64,000 nucleotides of DNA from Mantis religiosa (Eukaryota > Arthropoda > Insecta > Mantodea > Mantidae): contig CM060953.1 in NCBI GenBank assembly GCA_030765055.1, positions 21,656,187-21,720,186 on the forward strand, read 5' to 3'. The translations under genes and the position numbers were made by a program. Positions 11,835 to 25,302 of the stretch are shown here, piece by piece (within the stretch, counting starts at the first letter, position 1; each line of letters starts with the position of its first letter). A model generated the notes under the pieces. That model did not search any database. It was not told the origin of the DNA and saw only the letters and a program-made list of their open reading frames with translations.

Positions 11835-12122
11835 TCATATCGGGCAATAAATGAAATGATGTTCAACTGAGTCCAGGGTGCATAGGACTCGAGATTCATC
11901 TTTCAGGATAAGGGAAAACCTCCAACGTTAAGTCATATCGGACGATGAATGAAATGATGTTCTAATGAGTACAAGGTACATAGAGCTTAGTTACCTGGCA
12001 TCTTTCAGGATAAAGGAAAATATCATAAAAGCTTATCCAGATATCTCAACATTACCAAAAATTGAACTCGGGACCTCTTGAACATGAAGTACACCCGATA
12101 CCATCACGCTACAGAGGCGGGC
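11835..12122 (-). repeat. tRNA-derived SINE, family A, with tail block duplicated
   Basis: Minus-strand copy whose head (AGAGGCGGGC side) is at the right. The 3' body block, CCAACGTTAAGTCATATCGG through CATCTTTCAGGATAA, is present twice (from about 11832 and from about 11920). This is a two-unit version of the larger array at 36871-37857. Confidence 0.9.
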
Positions 12123-13047
12123 TTTAATATCTATGCGTGTACAATTGAATGCTGTTATTATGCTTCCATTAGGGGATTATTACGGGAAGTAAGGCATTGT
12201 AAGTAAAACAAGAATTGACACTGGTCGAGCTGCAGGCCCGTATGTCACATCGATAAAGTGATTCGCATCGTATCTCTCCATTAAAATTTTCACATGCCAA
12301 AATCCCTGGCGTAACCTATAATTCAGGATACCAGGTGTCTTTTAAAAACGAAGTGTCACCGAATATTTGCAGAGTTAAAGCTAGAATGGGAAATAGAAAA
12401 ATGAGAGAACATCTGTTAGGGTAGGAAAAGCGATCGACTTTCTGGAATAGATACAGCGTAAAAGGTTGGGTGGTCTAGCAGTTTTGTCTCATTTACTGCA
12501 CTGTATTAAATTTCCTTAAATTTATTTGTAAAGTTGCTCGATTCTCATCACCAGGCTTAGAATTTAACTTAAGCTATATATTGCTAAATCATTTTAAGAT
12601 AACATATGAATGATTTTATCATTAAAGCTTCTTTCCAGCATGTTCTTCCCCTAAGAACAGCGGGTGATGATGCTCCCACTGTTTACCGCGTTTTTTTGAT
12701 GGGGGTTACCTTCCCTTCACACGCTCTGGCAATATAGCAGAACCATCGGTATTTTTGGTATTGTGGGGCGCACATGACTTCATTACTCTCGGCGATGAAC
12801 GATTATACGGTTATGTGGGCACCATGGTAATGTGATTTTATACGCGTGTTGACCTCTCGTAACAAACTGCTTATTTCGCAGCGTTTCTTTTTCATTGATA
12901 TGGACTATGGAATGAGTAGTAACATTGAAAGGTCTCGTATGGAATGAAATTAACATGCACATCTTGAATACAGAATTCATTGCTTTAATGGGAGAAAATT
13001 TAATGGATCTGGCTTACTAATTATAGATTATGGTAGTATAGAAATGA
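12123..13047. other. No gene recognised
   Basis: No coding or repeat signal I can assign. Confidence 0.5.
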
Positions 13048-13803
13048 CAGTTACCCCCAAAAGTATTCTCTAATGCAAGAGTTTACGTTTAAGGAATGTA
13101 TGCATAGTGGAAAATCATCAGAATAAGGTACAGCAGGGACACTGGCTTGTTTATTGATTAGTGAAAAAGAGAATACAATAAACACATAGTATCTATTCAC
13201 ATAAACATTCAAAAGGAAAGACGCAATATCGGATGCAAAATAAGTATTCAGTCTGCATACTGAAAATGGTGTAGAATATATGCAAATATAACAATTTGTA
13301 ATTTAAAACTTCACTTATAAGAAATGATAATTCTTATAAATTCTCCGGGATCGTGATTTCATGTATACTTATACACATTTTCAGCCGGAAACAAAGCTGT
13401 CGTTATCGTTACGAACGCTAGATGTTGACATGTAATTGTTAGTACTACCAAAATCTGAAAATAAAACATTTAAAAACAGAATCGACTGCCGTTATTTCAA
13501 AATTCATTACGCGAGGTTTGTTTTTTAAAATAAATATCTTAAATAATTAAAACAATTAAATGATCCGGTAGATGCAGTGGTGTTTTTAGGATGTTTCTAT
13601 AAACCTTATGGTTCATAATTCCATCAATAAACCGCAAATCCCCTACAACATTTGAACTCATGCAGCCCCAGACAAGTACTGAACTGAAGTTTTATATTTT
13701 TCTCCTCAGGCTCACAATTCTTTTTTCTCCACACTATTACTCGCTCTTTTGACTCTCGTCAGTAATTACAACCTTCTTCCAGAAATCAAACCCATCGTAT
13801 ATA
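13048..13803 (-). mobile_element. Tc1-like transposon fragment, copy 1
   Basis: The left end CAGTTACCCCCAAAAGTATTC and the following 200 bases match the left end of the neighbouring copy at 13804. From about 13600 it carries minus-strand transposase relics (Tc1 segments also found at 14360-14522 and 15090-15130). It stops abruptly inside coding sequence where copy 2 begins, and its continuation is not visible beyond copy 2. Confidence 0.8.
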
Positions 13804-14018
13804 CAGTTACTCCAAAAAGTATTCGTCTAATGCATGAGTTTATGTTTAAGGAAGTATGGATAGTGGAAAATCACCAGAATAAAGTACGTACAGTAAGGAC
13901 ATGGTCTTATTTATTGATTAGTGAAAAATATTTTTTATTTATAAAAGTAAAGATATGCAATATTAGGATGCAAAATAAGTATTCGTCTGCATACTGAAAA
14001 TGGTGTAGAATGTTACGG

Positions 14019-14354
14019 TTAGTACTTAGTAGGCCCTCCATTCCTCTTTATAATCTCTTGCATTCTCCTTGGCAAGGATTTCACCAAAGCTTGTGTTGTT
14101 TCCACTGTGATTTTACGCCATTCCTCTAGCAGAGCATTCTTTAGATCCTTTATATTAGATATCTGATGATTCCTAATATTTTTGCCCAGTATACTCCACA
14201 AATACTCTATTGGATTCATGTCTGCGGATTGCGGTGATGTCGGCATCCATCGTGGAGTATTATACAACAACCAAAGCCTTACATCTAGAGCTGTGTGTTT
14301 TGGATCATTATCTTGTGTGAAAATATAATCCTCAGAGAGACCCATATTATTCAC
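14019..14354 (-). pseudogene. Tc1 transposase, C-terminal catalytic segment
   Basis: Encodes IFTQDNDPKHTA (second catalytic Asp), then SADMNPIEYLWSILGKNIRN (third acidic residue, Glu in NPIEYLW) and a C-terminal tail ending RRMQEIIKRNGGPTKY. This is the standard end of Tc1-like DD34E transposases, which excise and insert the element. The frame is open over 111 codons but is cut off upstream by a nested SINE and a LINE, so it is part of a broken gene. Confidence 0.93.
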
Positions 14355-14522
14355 ACTTCTGGTTCATAATTCTATCAATAAAACATAAATCCTCCACACT
14401 CTGCAGCCTCAGACAAGTACTGAACCGCCTCCATGTTTAACTGAAGTTGTATTTTTCTCCTCAAGCTCACAATTCTTTTTTTCTCCACACTGTTTCTCGC
14501 TCTTTTGACTTAAAGAGCTCAA
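14355..14522 (-). pseudogene. Tc1 transposase, segment between first and second catalytic residues
   Basis: Decayed minus-strand coding matching the region after the first catalytic Asp of Tc1 transposases. It ends exactly at the 12-bp target duplication of the nested twin SINE; the upstream part of the gene resumes at 15092. Confidence 0.8.
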
Positions 14523-14534
14523 ATTGACTCGTCA

Positions 14535-15079
14535 TGGAAAGGTAGAGTCAGACTGAAAATTCAATGTCATAACTGGAATTTGAACCACGGATCTTCTCGT
14601 CTCCGTCCAGCCGCTCTAACCAATTGAGCTACTATGACCAACATGCCGACATGACATTAAATTCTCCAACTGACTCGTGTTTTTTTCCCGGTAAACCACT
14701 AGGAGTTCCCATAAACACACGAGACAACTACCTTATTGGCGACTTACTATGCTGTAAGTACTTTAAGGCCCGGGCTTTATAGTTAACCACTATTAGTCAA
14801 TTAATGGAAATTGCTCTTTTACACTGGCCGTGTGTAGGCTAGAGTATGGAAAGGTAGAGCCAGACTGAAAAATTCAATGCCATAGCCGGGATTTGAACCA
14901 CGGAGAATTTAATGTCATGTCGGCACGTTGGCCATAGTAGCTCAATTGGTTAGAGCGGCTGGACGGAGACGAGAAGATCCGTGGTTCAAATCCCAGTTAT
15001 GACATTGAATTTTCAGTCTCACTCTACCTTTCCATACCTTAGCCTACACACGGCTAGTGTGAAAGAACAATTAATTTCC
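14535..15079. repeat. Twin (inverted-pair) tRNA-derived SINE, family T, nested in Tc1
   Basis: Two SINE copies in opposite orientation: left arm with tRNA-like TTTGAACCACGGATCTTC on the minus strand, right arm with GTAGCTCAATTGGTTAGAG and GTGGTTCAAATCCC on the plus strand. It is bounded by ATTGACTCGTCA at 14523-14534 and 15080-15091, so the pair inserted as a unit. The middle contains an extra partial arm (TTACACTGGCCGTGTGTAGG onwards). Confidence 0.93.
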
Positions 15080-15091
15080 ATTGACTCGTCA

Positions 15092-15417
15092 ATAAATACA
15101 ACCTTCTTCCAGAAATCAAACCCATCGTATATATGTTCTTTTGCAAAAACAACTTGCTTCTTTCTGTTGATTTTACTGATGTATGGTTTTCTACGGGCTG
15201 TTCGGCCTCGATACTCAGCTTCATATAGCACGTTTCTTATAGTTTGTGCTGAAACTAATTTTCCTGTTTGTGTTTGAACTGCAATAGCAAGTTTTGGAGC
15301 ACATAGTTTAGGATTTTTCTTGACTTTTCTGAGTAACTGTCGTTCCTCCATCTCGGATAGTACTGCAGGATGACCACTTCTTGATTGATTTTCGTAAGTT
15401 TTGTTCTGATCAAACGT

Positions 15418-15420
<3 letters not shown>
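15092..15420 (-). pseudogene. Tc1 transposase, middle segment with first catalytic Asp
   Basis: Minus-strand reading gives MEERQLLRKVKKNP, AQTIRNVLYEAEYRGR, ISKINRKKQVVFAKEH and FWKKVVFIDES, the last holding the first catalytic Asp of Tc1-like DD34E transposases. This is the second DNA-binding helix-turn-helix plus the entry to the catalytic domain. It is bounded by the nested SINE on the left and the (TAA)n tail of a nested LINE on the right. Confidence 0.92.
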
Positions 15421-16644
<1,224 letters not shown>

Positions 16645-16645
<1 letters not shown>

Positions 16646-16800
16646 CCTTCACTGCACTGGTAGGTTTTCCAATGGTTTCTGCAATTTCTTGAAAAGATTT
16701 TCGTTTTTTAAATAGCCCGATGAAAATGTCTCTCTTCTTTTGTAGTTCCACGATGTTTTCGACCCATATTATTTAAATAGAAGTCAACGGCTTTGAAAAC
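16645..16800 (-). pseudogene. Tc1 transposase N-terminus
   Basis: Starts MGRKHRGTTKEERHFHRA, shifts frame, and continues RDIFIGLFKKRKSFQEIAET then IGKPTSAV. This is the first helix-turn-helix of a Tc1-like transposase. The LINE insertion interrupts it at this point, and the protein resumes at 15420. Confidence 0.9.
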
Positions 16801-17074
16801 AGATGGAACTATGAACGACAGTGGACGAAACACAACTGAATTAAGAAAAGGGAAGGGATGTGTGTCAGCGAGGATGTGTTTACTAGACGAATAGTTGTTT
16901 GACATCAAATGGGACATGATTTTAAATAACGTAGAGCTGTTCATTGATTAAGCAGTATTTCAATCTAGATATCCACCGATGTAAGGAAATTGTTATTGTT
17001 CGTTTCTTATCCATATTTTTCTGATTGTGCCTGTTATATGTGCTATGATTAGACGAATACCTTTTTAGTACCTG

Positions 17075-18409
17075 TGAAGTAATGAGAAATTGAATAAAGG
17101 AAGGTAAGTAAATATAATGTAAATAGTAGATAATTTTTTTCTGTGGCAAAGAACTAGCAGATGTGCGTTACAATCTACTCAACTGACTACTGAAGTATCG
17201 AATGTTGAAATAAATCTAACTTCACTTTCCGTTATGTTTATCGACAATATAACCTGACCAAATGAACAGTTTTTGCTACAGTGATTGGCTAATGCACTCT
17301 GAAAACCTTCATTGAAAGATATTTTATACACTGCGTTTGAAAGGAAAGTACAGTAAATATATACGCAGGGATATAGCTCGCACAGTTTAAAATGATGTGC
17401 TACAGCATAGTGCAGCTACAGAATAAGGCAACGATATTTTTATCTAGGAGAAAGCGCACCTCGTCTTGCTCCAGTCGTTATAAATCTGTACTGTGCTCGT
17501 CAAATAGCAATTGTTAAGTGGATTCAAGACCGCGGAGCTGAGCAGGAAGGGACTTGCAGTGGTGATCTTGGTTGCAGCATTGGCCGCAGAGCGACGCTAG
17601 CAACAAACAGCCTGCGTGAAGGGCTCGACAGCGTAACGCTATGGCTGATGATTACTTTTTCCAATATTCTCACAGGAAACAGTAAATACTAAACAAGGTT
17701 GCCTAATAGAAGCATTACTAGTTTTTTAAACAAATTATTTCAAAATGGAAAATCAAACTCCAGGAAAATATGTATATATTCAATTACTTTGAGCAATAAC
17801 CCTCTAGAAGTTGTTTTAGAAAATCATTTAACTGCAGTAGTTACTCTCAAAACAAGATCAACAGTTTTGTATATTCTATGAATATATTGTTTTCTGTGAC
17901 GTAGACAACTAACTGAATATGCGTGAAAAGTACATTAAAATACACAGGTTCTTGTCGAATATATTAAAAGTGACGGAGGTAAACAGTTATATCGAAACTG
18001 GCAAATTAGAAATTGTAAACTTGTTAGTTGTTTGCATAGGAGTTTGTTTTTATTTTGTATTGTAATGTGTATATGGAAATAATAAAAGTGCATGCATTAT
18101 TTGCATTTTCTAGCAAGAGTTAAACCAGCGATGCGGTCCCAGGGGAATATTTGGGTTTAAAGGGCATCTCTAACCAACTTGTGTGTTCGGGGAACGGTTT
18201 AAGGTTATTTGGGCAAATCTGAGTCTTTGGTCACTTTTATCACCCTTTCCTAAATAAATACGAGTGCCACTAACCTAAATTAAATTATATCCCTCCTAGT
18301 AATTGAATATTCCAAAAGGTGATACAGATGAGTTTACTATAGCCACGGTGTGGAAGTACATGATTATTGTAAAAAAAAAAATTAGGCCTAATGGAAATCT
18401 AATGTGTTC
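17075..18409. other. No gene recognised
   Basis: AT-rich apart from a more GC-rich island at about 17460-17650, which shows no open frame or known repeat. Confidence 0.45.
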
Positions 18410-20205
18410 CACTCGCATGACTTTCTCTGCTCTTGTACAAACACTTATTGCTCTATTTCAAGATAAACATTATCGTATTGTAGGTACAAGGGAATACAGT
18501 AGACTTTAGTGATAGTCATATGTTTTAAACATCTGGTCGTTATGTGATGTATACATGACTTTCTCTACTCTTGTACAAACACTTATTGTTCTATCTACTT
18601 CAAGATAAACATTAACTTATTGTAGTTACAAGAGAATACAGTAGACTTTAAGTGATAGTCAAACGTCGTTATGTGATGTATACATGACTTTCTCTACTCT
18701 TATACAAACACTTATTGCTCTATCTACTTCAAGATAAACATTATCGTATTGTAGGTACAAGAGAATACAGTAGACTTTAAGTGATAGTCAAACGTCGTTA
18801 TGTGATGTATGCATGACTTTCTCTACTCTTATACAAACACTTATTGCTCTATCTACTTCAAGATAAACATTATCGTATTGTAGGTACAAGAGAATACAGT
18901 AGACTTTAAGTGATAGTCAAATGTCGTTATGTGATGTATACATGACTTTCTCTACTCTTATACAAACACTTATTGCTCTATCTACTTCAAGATAAACATT
19001 ATCGTATTGTAGGTACAAGAGAATACAGTAGACTAAGTGATAGTCAAATGTTTTAAACATCTGGTCGTTATGTGATGTATGCATGACTTTCTCTACTCTT
19101 GTACAAACACTTGTTGCTCTATCTACTTCAAGATAAACATTATCGTATTGTAGGTACAAGAGAATACAGTAGACTTTAAGTGATAGTCAAACGTCGTTAT
19201 GTGATGTATACATGACTTTCTCTACTCTTATACAAACACTTATTGCTCTATCTACTTCAAGATAAACATTATCGTATTGTAGGTACAAGAGAATACAGTA
19301 GACTTTAAGTGATAGTCAAACGTCGTTATGTGATGTATGCATGACTTTCTCTACTCTTATACAAACACTTATTGCTCTATCTACTTCAAGATAAACATTA
19401 TCGTATTGTAGGTACAAGAGAATACAGTAGACTTTAAGTGATAGTCAAATGTCGTTATGTGATGTATACATGACTTTCTCTACTCTTATACAAACACTTA
19501 TTGCTCTATCTACTTCAAGATAAACATTATCGTATTGTAGGTACAAGAGAATACAGTAGACTTTAAGTGATAGTCAAATGTCGTTATGTGATGTATACAT
19601 GACTTTCTCTACTCTTATACATACACTTATTGCTCTATCTACTTCAAGATAAACATTATCTTATTGTAGTTACAAGGAAATACAGTAGACTTAAGTGATA
19701 GTCAAACGTCGTTATGTGATGTATACATGACTTTCTCTACCCTTATACGAACACTTATTGCTCTATCTACTTCAAGATAAACATTATCTTATTGTAGTTA
19801 CAAGGAAATACAGTAGACTTAAGTGATAGTCAAACGTCGTTATGTGATGTATACATGACTTTCTCTACTCTTATACAAACAGTTATTGCTCTATCTACTT
19901 CAAGATAAACATTATCTTATTGTAGTTACAAGGAAATACAGTAGACTTAAGTGATAGTCAAATGTCGTTATGTGATGTATACATGACTTTCTCTACTCTT
20001 GTACAAACAGTTATTGCTCTATCTACTTCAAGATAACATTATCGTATTGTAGGTACAAGAGAATACAGTAGACTTTAAGTGATAGTCAAACGTCGTTACG
20101 TGATGTATACATGACTTTCTCTACTCTTGTACAAACACTTATTGCTCTATCTACTTCAAGATAACATTATCTTATTATAGTTACAAGAGAATATGGGAAT
20201 ACAGG
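18410..20205. repeat. 129-bp satellite, about 14 units
   Basis: The marker TGACTTTCTC starts at 18417, 18556, 18685, 18814, 18943, 19084, 19213, 19342, 19471, 19600, 19728, 19856, 19984 and 20112. The spacing is 129 bp, dropping to 128 in the right part. Two intervals are 139-141 bp because the unit keeps an extra TTTTAAACATCTGG-type block. The right units share a TTATTGTAGTTACAAGGAAA variant, so the array has left and right subfamilies. No coding content. Confidence 0.97.
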
Positions 20206-20832
20206 AGACTAAAATGTAAAATGTTTTGATGCTAGTTTCTATATGACGATTTTGAAATTCAATTTTCTTTTTATGCACAAGAGATAAAAAAATAATGAAT
20301 AATTCCTATTTGAAAAAAGTAAACGTATTGGAAAATTCAAACAAATACCTAGGAATATATCCGAAATGGTTCACTTACATATTCTTACGGTTTACCAGTT
20401 ATGCAAGTCATCTGATGACGGGAACGTGCAAAAGAACATTCCTAGAAAATTCCCATGTAGTTTGGGATGGACCATTTTCTTCGTGGCGATCTTGAAAGAT
20501 GCTGAATTTAGGTGCCAAGTCTTCTGGTATATATCCGACTTTCTTTTTGAGTTGTGTTGTCTCTAATACATAAATGCATACTCACGAACTTTTTAAAAAA
20601 TATTATTTTTTAGATTCAAGGCTCATAAAAACATCCGGTAAGATCTGGATATCCAACTTCAGGGTGGAATACAATACCTCCTCTGCTTGAAGTTTTAGAG
20701 GAGGTAAAAATGAGTAGTTTTTTTTTTCAAGTAAATATTCAGTTTGTAAAGAATGTAATATTACCTACTTAAGTTTAAAAAGATAGTCAAGTAAAGGAAA
20801 CAGTAAAGTAGGTAACCGTTGTACAATTTTTG
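20206..20832. other. No gene recognised
   Basis: Two overlapping short frames (20295-20566) without known motifs. Confidence 0.45.
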
Positions 20833-20995
20833 TAAGTTAACGTCCTCCCAACATGTAGGTCAACGAATGAAATGTGTGAAATGATGCTCAAACGAGTCCA
20901 GGGTCCATAGAGCTTAGTTACCAGACATTCATCTTTCAAAATAAGGAAAGACCATGGGTAACTCATCCTGACTGATTCGAACCCAGGGCCTGTTG
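20833..20995 (-). repeat. tRNA-derived SINE, family A, headless
   Basis: Minus-strand body from TTAACGTCCTCCCAACATG to the degraded B-box GATTCGAACCCAGGGCC. The tRNA head is missing. Confidence 0.82.
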
Positions 20996-21494
20996 AAATC
21001 TTACAAAAGTATAGGTTGTCATATATACTCGTATTTGGTGATGAGGGTGCATACCTACTGATTTTGTAATGTATGTTGATTTCTTTTCATTTGAAAGTAA
21101 ATCTCCATACAGTACTCAAAATTAGCCACTGGTTTTCAAATTTTTCTATTGCTTTACTAAAACATGACACAGAAACTTCATTAACCCCATTGGGGATGTG
21201 ATGTGAGGGGGAACACCTCGTTCATGGCATGGTTTTATGGTGGGCCAGCACTTCCTTGAGATTCTACAAGCAATTGCAATTTGAATCTTCATCCACAGTC
21301 ATAAGTTTTGCCTATATTGCTTTTTCCTGATTTATTTGTGTGATCTGTTTGCATACTACAATTTTATTTATTATTTTGCTATGAGCATTCAAAACGGTAT
21401 CACTTCAGGAAGACAACCTAGAAAACGTGAATGAAAGTCAAATTTATTACCGTGCCAAGGTTTTAGGAATAGTTGGAATTGAATCCGCATCCAG
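20996..21494. other. No gene recognised
   Basis: No coding or repeat signal assigned. Confidence 0.5.
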
Positions 21495-21722
21495 CACCTC
21501 GGCAGCGCTTGGCTCTCACCAAGGCGGCCAGGTTTCGAGCCCAGGCGACCGCAAAGTGAGATTTGTGATGGACAACATGGCGCTGGGGCGGGTTTTCTCC
21601 GGGACCTCCGGTTTCCCCCGCCATCTCATTCCACCGGTGCTCCATCTTCATCTCATGTATCATCAGTGTCACGCCTGCGGTGCCGTATATAGTAAAAGCG
21701 GGCGTTAAACACTACACATATA
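21495..21722 (+). repeat. tRNA-derived SINE, family C
   Basis: Matches the copies at 28223 and 51717: CTCACCAAGGCGGCC, GGCGACCGCAAAGTGAGATT, TTTTCTCCGGGACCTCCGG, CCATCTTCATCTCATG, ending GCGGGCGTTAAACACTACAC. The 5' head (GCCGTGGCTCAGTGGTTAG in the other copies) is degraded here. Confidence 0.9.
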
Positions 21723-22021
21723 CACATCCAGCACCTCATGAGTTGTCAGCCGGTTTGTTTGTTTATCACCTTAATTTGTATTACTGTGCCAATGTCTTTG
21801 TGCACGCTGCTTCAATAAAATGCACATTATGTAGTAATTGTAGGTTTTCATATGTGGCCAACAATCAGCTCATTATACTGATTTGATAGGACCACGTCTT
21901 TCGCGACACTAAAACACGAGTGGTCAAACTAGACAACATGGGCACATTACATTCAACTGATGATGGGTTCGAAAGTTTGTGACCCAAAAATCAGAGAAAA
22001 ATGTCCAATAGGATTAGGATT

Positions 22022-22612
22022 TCATTACGGAGGGGATTCGGTACGTAGGCCACCATGCTGAGTCCATTGTTCCTATGCCTCCAAGTGGGGCACCCTCGGG
22101 AGGAAGGATGAGGCGAAGGAGACACGGCGGCCGACCCAACGAGCCACGACAGTACAGAGGGCAGGGTCCCTACAGTTTACTTGATAGAGACTTCCCCCGA
22201 CAGGCCAGGGCAACGAACTCGCTCTCCTACTGCACGACAACGAGCCCCAAAGGTCCTTGGCTGGCGGTCTCGAAATGGTCCCAGTAGAGGAGCGGAGACT
22301 GGCAACCGACCTACCGGAGGAGGAAGTAGTTTTCCTCAGAGCATATCATCCTGCCATGCACCGCCGAGACACCCGCCGACACTTCTACCCTTGAAAGAGA
22401 CCACCAGATGAGAGATGATGTGAAATGATAATGGAAATGAATTGGAGGGACACAAAATTCGGAGAAAGTAATTAACCTACCCAGCATTTGCCTGGCGAAC
22501 CGGGAAAACCCCATGGTTCAGGTAAGTCGGCCACGGGAATCGAACCCGGGCCTCCCGAATGTAGACCACAGAAGAAACAGCCTGAGCCATCGCTCGGTAA
22601 AAATGACCAATA
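22022..22612 (-). repeat. Long tRNA-derived SINE, family D
   Basis: GC-rich block with a tRNA-like head at the right end on the minus strand (GCCCGGGTTCGATTCCCGTG). The body contains AAGTGGGGCACCCTCGGGAG, GCCGACACTTCTACCC and GAAAGAGACCACCAG. Other copies: 50240-50380 (partial), 52140-52580, 57600-58045. Open frames here (22075-22411) are by-products of high GC and show no domain. Confidence 0.88.
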
Positions 22613-24125
22613 AAGTGCCCGTAATTTTTGGAGAAAGTGACATTAAAATTTAAAAGAAAATACAGTTTTTTTTTGTAATTGTAACGTACATAATTTGAGA
22701 AGTAGATATGATTTTTATTAATTATAATTAATATTATGTAATGTATCCAATACATATTTATATATTAGGACAAATTTTTACCCTAGGCATACATCTTATT
22801 CAACATTGCAAATAAGAACGATTGCCATTCGTAGGTTCCCGGGTTTGATGAATCGCCGGTTGTCTTGAACACTCCTATGCTTTGACAAAATCCTTTCCTC
22901 TTCAACTGACGTCATAAATGCTTACTTAAAGTGACCAAGGTCCTCTGGTGAAAAACCTTCTTCAAAACAACTTAAGTCAAAATGTTCACCTTGCACAACT
23001 TTCTGAGTTTTACACAGCGACTGATAGCCAATGTTCTTTTCTAATATATTTTTTCATTTTCTCATGAACTTCTTGACCAATTTTTTCCACTTTTGGCATT
23101 TTTAAGGTTTCACTTGTGAAAAATATAATGTTGATTGGATAGCGGATGCAGTTGTAACAAGTGTTGCTCTGACGAGAATACGTCTGGGGGAGGAATGTAC
23201 TGATATAACAACTCTAGCGTTATCTGAGTAAGATTAAGGCTCTACTTTGAACATATCAACAAGGTTCACTGGCCTCTTAAAACACTTGCCCTTGCACCGG
23301 CTAGGTGCTGACTACAACATGCCAGCGAAGGAGCAGAGATTGTTTTCAATGTAGATAATATTTGACATCATCGCGAGCTGATATAATAGTTCCCCCTCTG
23401 ACTCCTCCAGAAAACGCATCTACCGCGCACGTTTCTACGTGAGAGCAAAGTGCTGTTTTGCTTAACGCGGGGCGCGCACGTTTTTACGCGAGAGTAAGTG
23501 CTGTTTTGCTTAACGCGGGGAAGCACCATCGTTATCGATAACAATTGCGTAAACAGTACCCATGGCTCAGTACTACACGCAGTAAAGTTCAATAAGTAGC
23601 CTCAACAATGACTACATGTGAATAACGTAAAGAGGTGCGTTTAAAAGACAAAAGGTGAAGATAATGCAACAAAAAGTACACATTTTCCTAAAAATAATCA
23701 CTATTGGTTCATTTTTAAAGAGCAACGAATTTACATTGCATTCTGCACTCTCTGTGATGTCAGTCCCGAGTCCTAGAGATGAGTAGTGAGTGGGTTCTGA
23801 TTCTTACAAGACAAATATGAACTTTGTGAAATACGTACCACGTACTTCCAATAAGTAGGGGAGTATTGCATTCCACCTACAAATTCGATACCGACATTTT
23901 ATTGAAAATGCATGCTCTCAGAACTACTGAATAAAAAACACTCTTAGAAAAAGATTTAAAAAAATCGCACTTCAGGCTACGGTTTCCTGAAACATTTTCA
24001 AAAATGTTGATCTCAAAAATGACAACGATTTTAATTAAACCACATAGAGTTAAGATATTTTACGTAAATGTAGATCTTGAATTTTCTAGAAATTTCATGT
24101 TTTGGCCATGCAAAGAGATCACAAT
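22613..24125. other. No gene recognised; short tandem duplication at 23423-23520
   Basis: Mostly AT-rich. A GC-rich segment of about 48 bp, GCGCACGTTTCTACGTGAG through GCTTAACGCGGGG, occurs twice in tandem at 23423 and 23472. Confidence 0.6.
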
Positions 24126-24300
24126 GTCAACTTTTGCCATAGGTTCATCTTTAAAACATTTGACTATGACTTAAAGTCTACTGTATCCCTTATACCTACA
24201 ATAAGATAATGTTTATCTGATTAACGTGAAATACAGGAATAAGAATTTGTAAGAATGTACAAGAATAAGTGGAGAAAGCTCTGTGAATGTTCGATAAGAT
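24126..24300 (-). repeat. Solitary diverged monomer of the 129-bp satellite, inverted
   Basis: Read on the minus strand it carries GCTTTCTCCACTTATTCTTG, AGATAAACATTATCTTATTG, TAGGTATAAGGGATACAG, TAGACTTTAAG and CATAGTCAAATGTTTTAAA in satellite order. It is clearly more diverged than array units and has an extra segment in the middle. Confidence 0.85.
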
Positions 24301-25049
24301 TTTATCCATACCGATCACAAGCACGGCATAGCCCAGTAAGTGCATACATATGCAAATTATATCATGTGGGTGACATGTCCGCTGATGCAAGGCAACAACG
24401 TTCTGTCCCGAGCAATGGCGGTTTGGCATCCTCACCCTAGAATATATATGCGTCGTAATTCTTCCACGTAAAGTAGTAAGTCTAGGAACCGCAGCTTATT
24501 TGAGAGGCCGAGGTTAACATCATTATTGGAAAATCGCTTTTCTCCATTATCCACAGCAGTGCGCAGCCTGAACAAAATGTCACCCAGAAACAAAAGACGA
24601 ATATGCTTTGCTTTCGCTTCTTCTCCGCTCATTTTTAACAACTGAACTGAATGCATCTTTTGTTTTTGATTTCCTGTACCAGTACACAGGTAGAGAAGCT
24701 ATGTGTTCCATAGTCACCGGAAATAAACGTTTTGAGGTCCTACAAATAACATTTTTACAAAAATGTTTGTGTCTGTTCAGTATAACTTGAAAACGAAATG
24801 CAAAACTTAAAATATCAAGTTCATCTTCTTACAAGGATGCGACACCTCCCTCCCCACACTTTTGTATGGAAAAATCTCCGACAATATTGATTCAAATTGC
24901 ATTAAGTGTGTCTTGAATTCATAATTCTAGATTGCTTTTACATAACTGGTAAACCTAAGAGGCAACATCTTGCTTTAAAAATGTAATTTCGTTGAAATAC
25001 AATTTATATCAAATACATTGTTTTGTGTAGGTGAGCACTTTCGAGATAG
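24301..25049. other. No gene recognised
   Basis: Overlapping short frames on both strands (24196-24790) with no motif. Confidence 0.45.
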
Positions 25050-25302
25050 GGTAAGGGGAGGTATTTTCGTGACAGATACTTTTTCGAAGGGATGTCACTG
25101 AGAAACCAGTTGATGTTAACTCTCCTTTCACTGTTGATAGTTGACTTATTAATCCGTATAGCTCAGGAGCAATCGGCAGACGCGTTTCTCTGACGGATGA
25201 AGACGGAAACTATAAAGTTATATTAGGAGAAGAAAGTTTTCAGCCATTTTCTTACGAGGTTTTGTCGTGTGTTTTTGTGCCGTTATAGAAATAAGATTTA
25301 TC
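25050..25302 (+). other. Candidate non-coding 5' exon (speculative)
   Basis: A stretch less AT-rich than its surroundings that ends in TTTATCGGTAAGTAAT, a strong splice donor match after about 250 bases. If real it could be a 5' untranslated exon of the downstream KDM2-type gene or of another gene. No start codon or coding signal supports it, and donor-like sequences occur by chance. Confidence 0.15.

Noticed and set aside
18410..20205. CRISPR-like array
   Set aside because: Whole 129-bp units are repeated with no unique spacers, in an insect-type sequence; it is a satellite.
22075..22411. Arg/Pro-rich frames
   Set aside because: They lie within a GC-rich family D SINE and are not conserved as frames between its copies.
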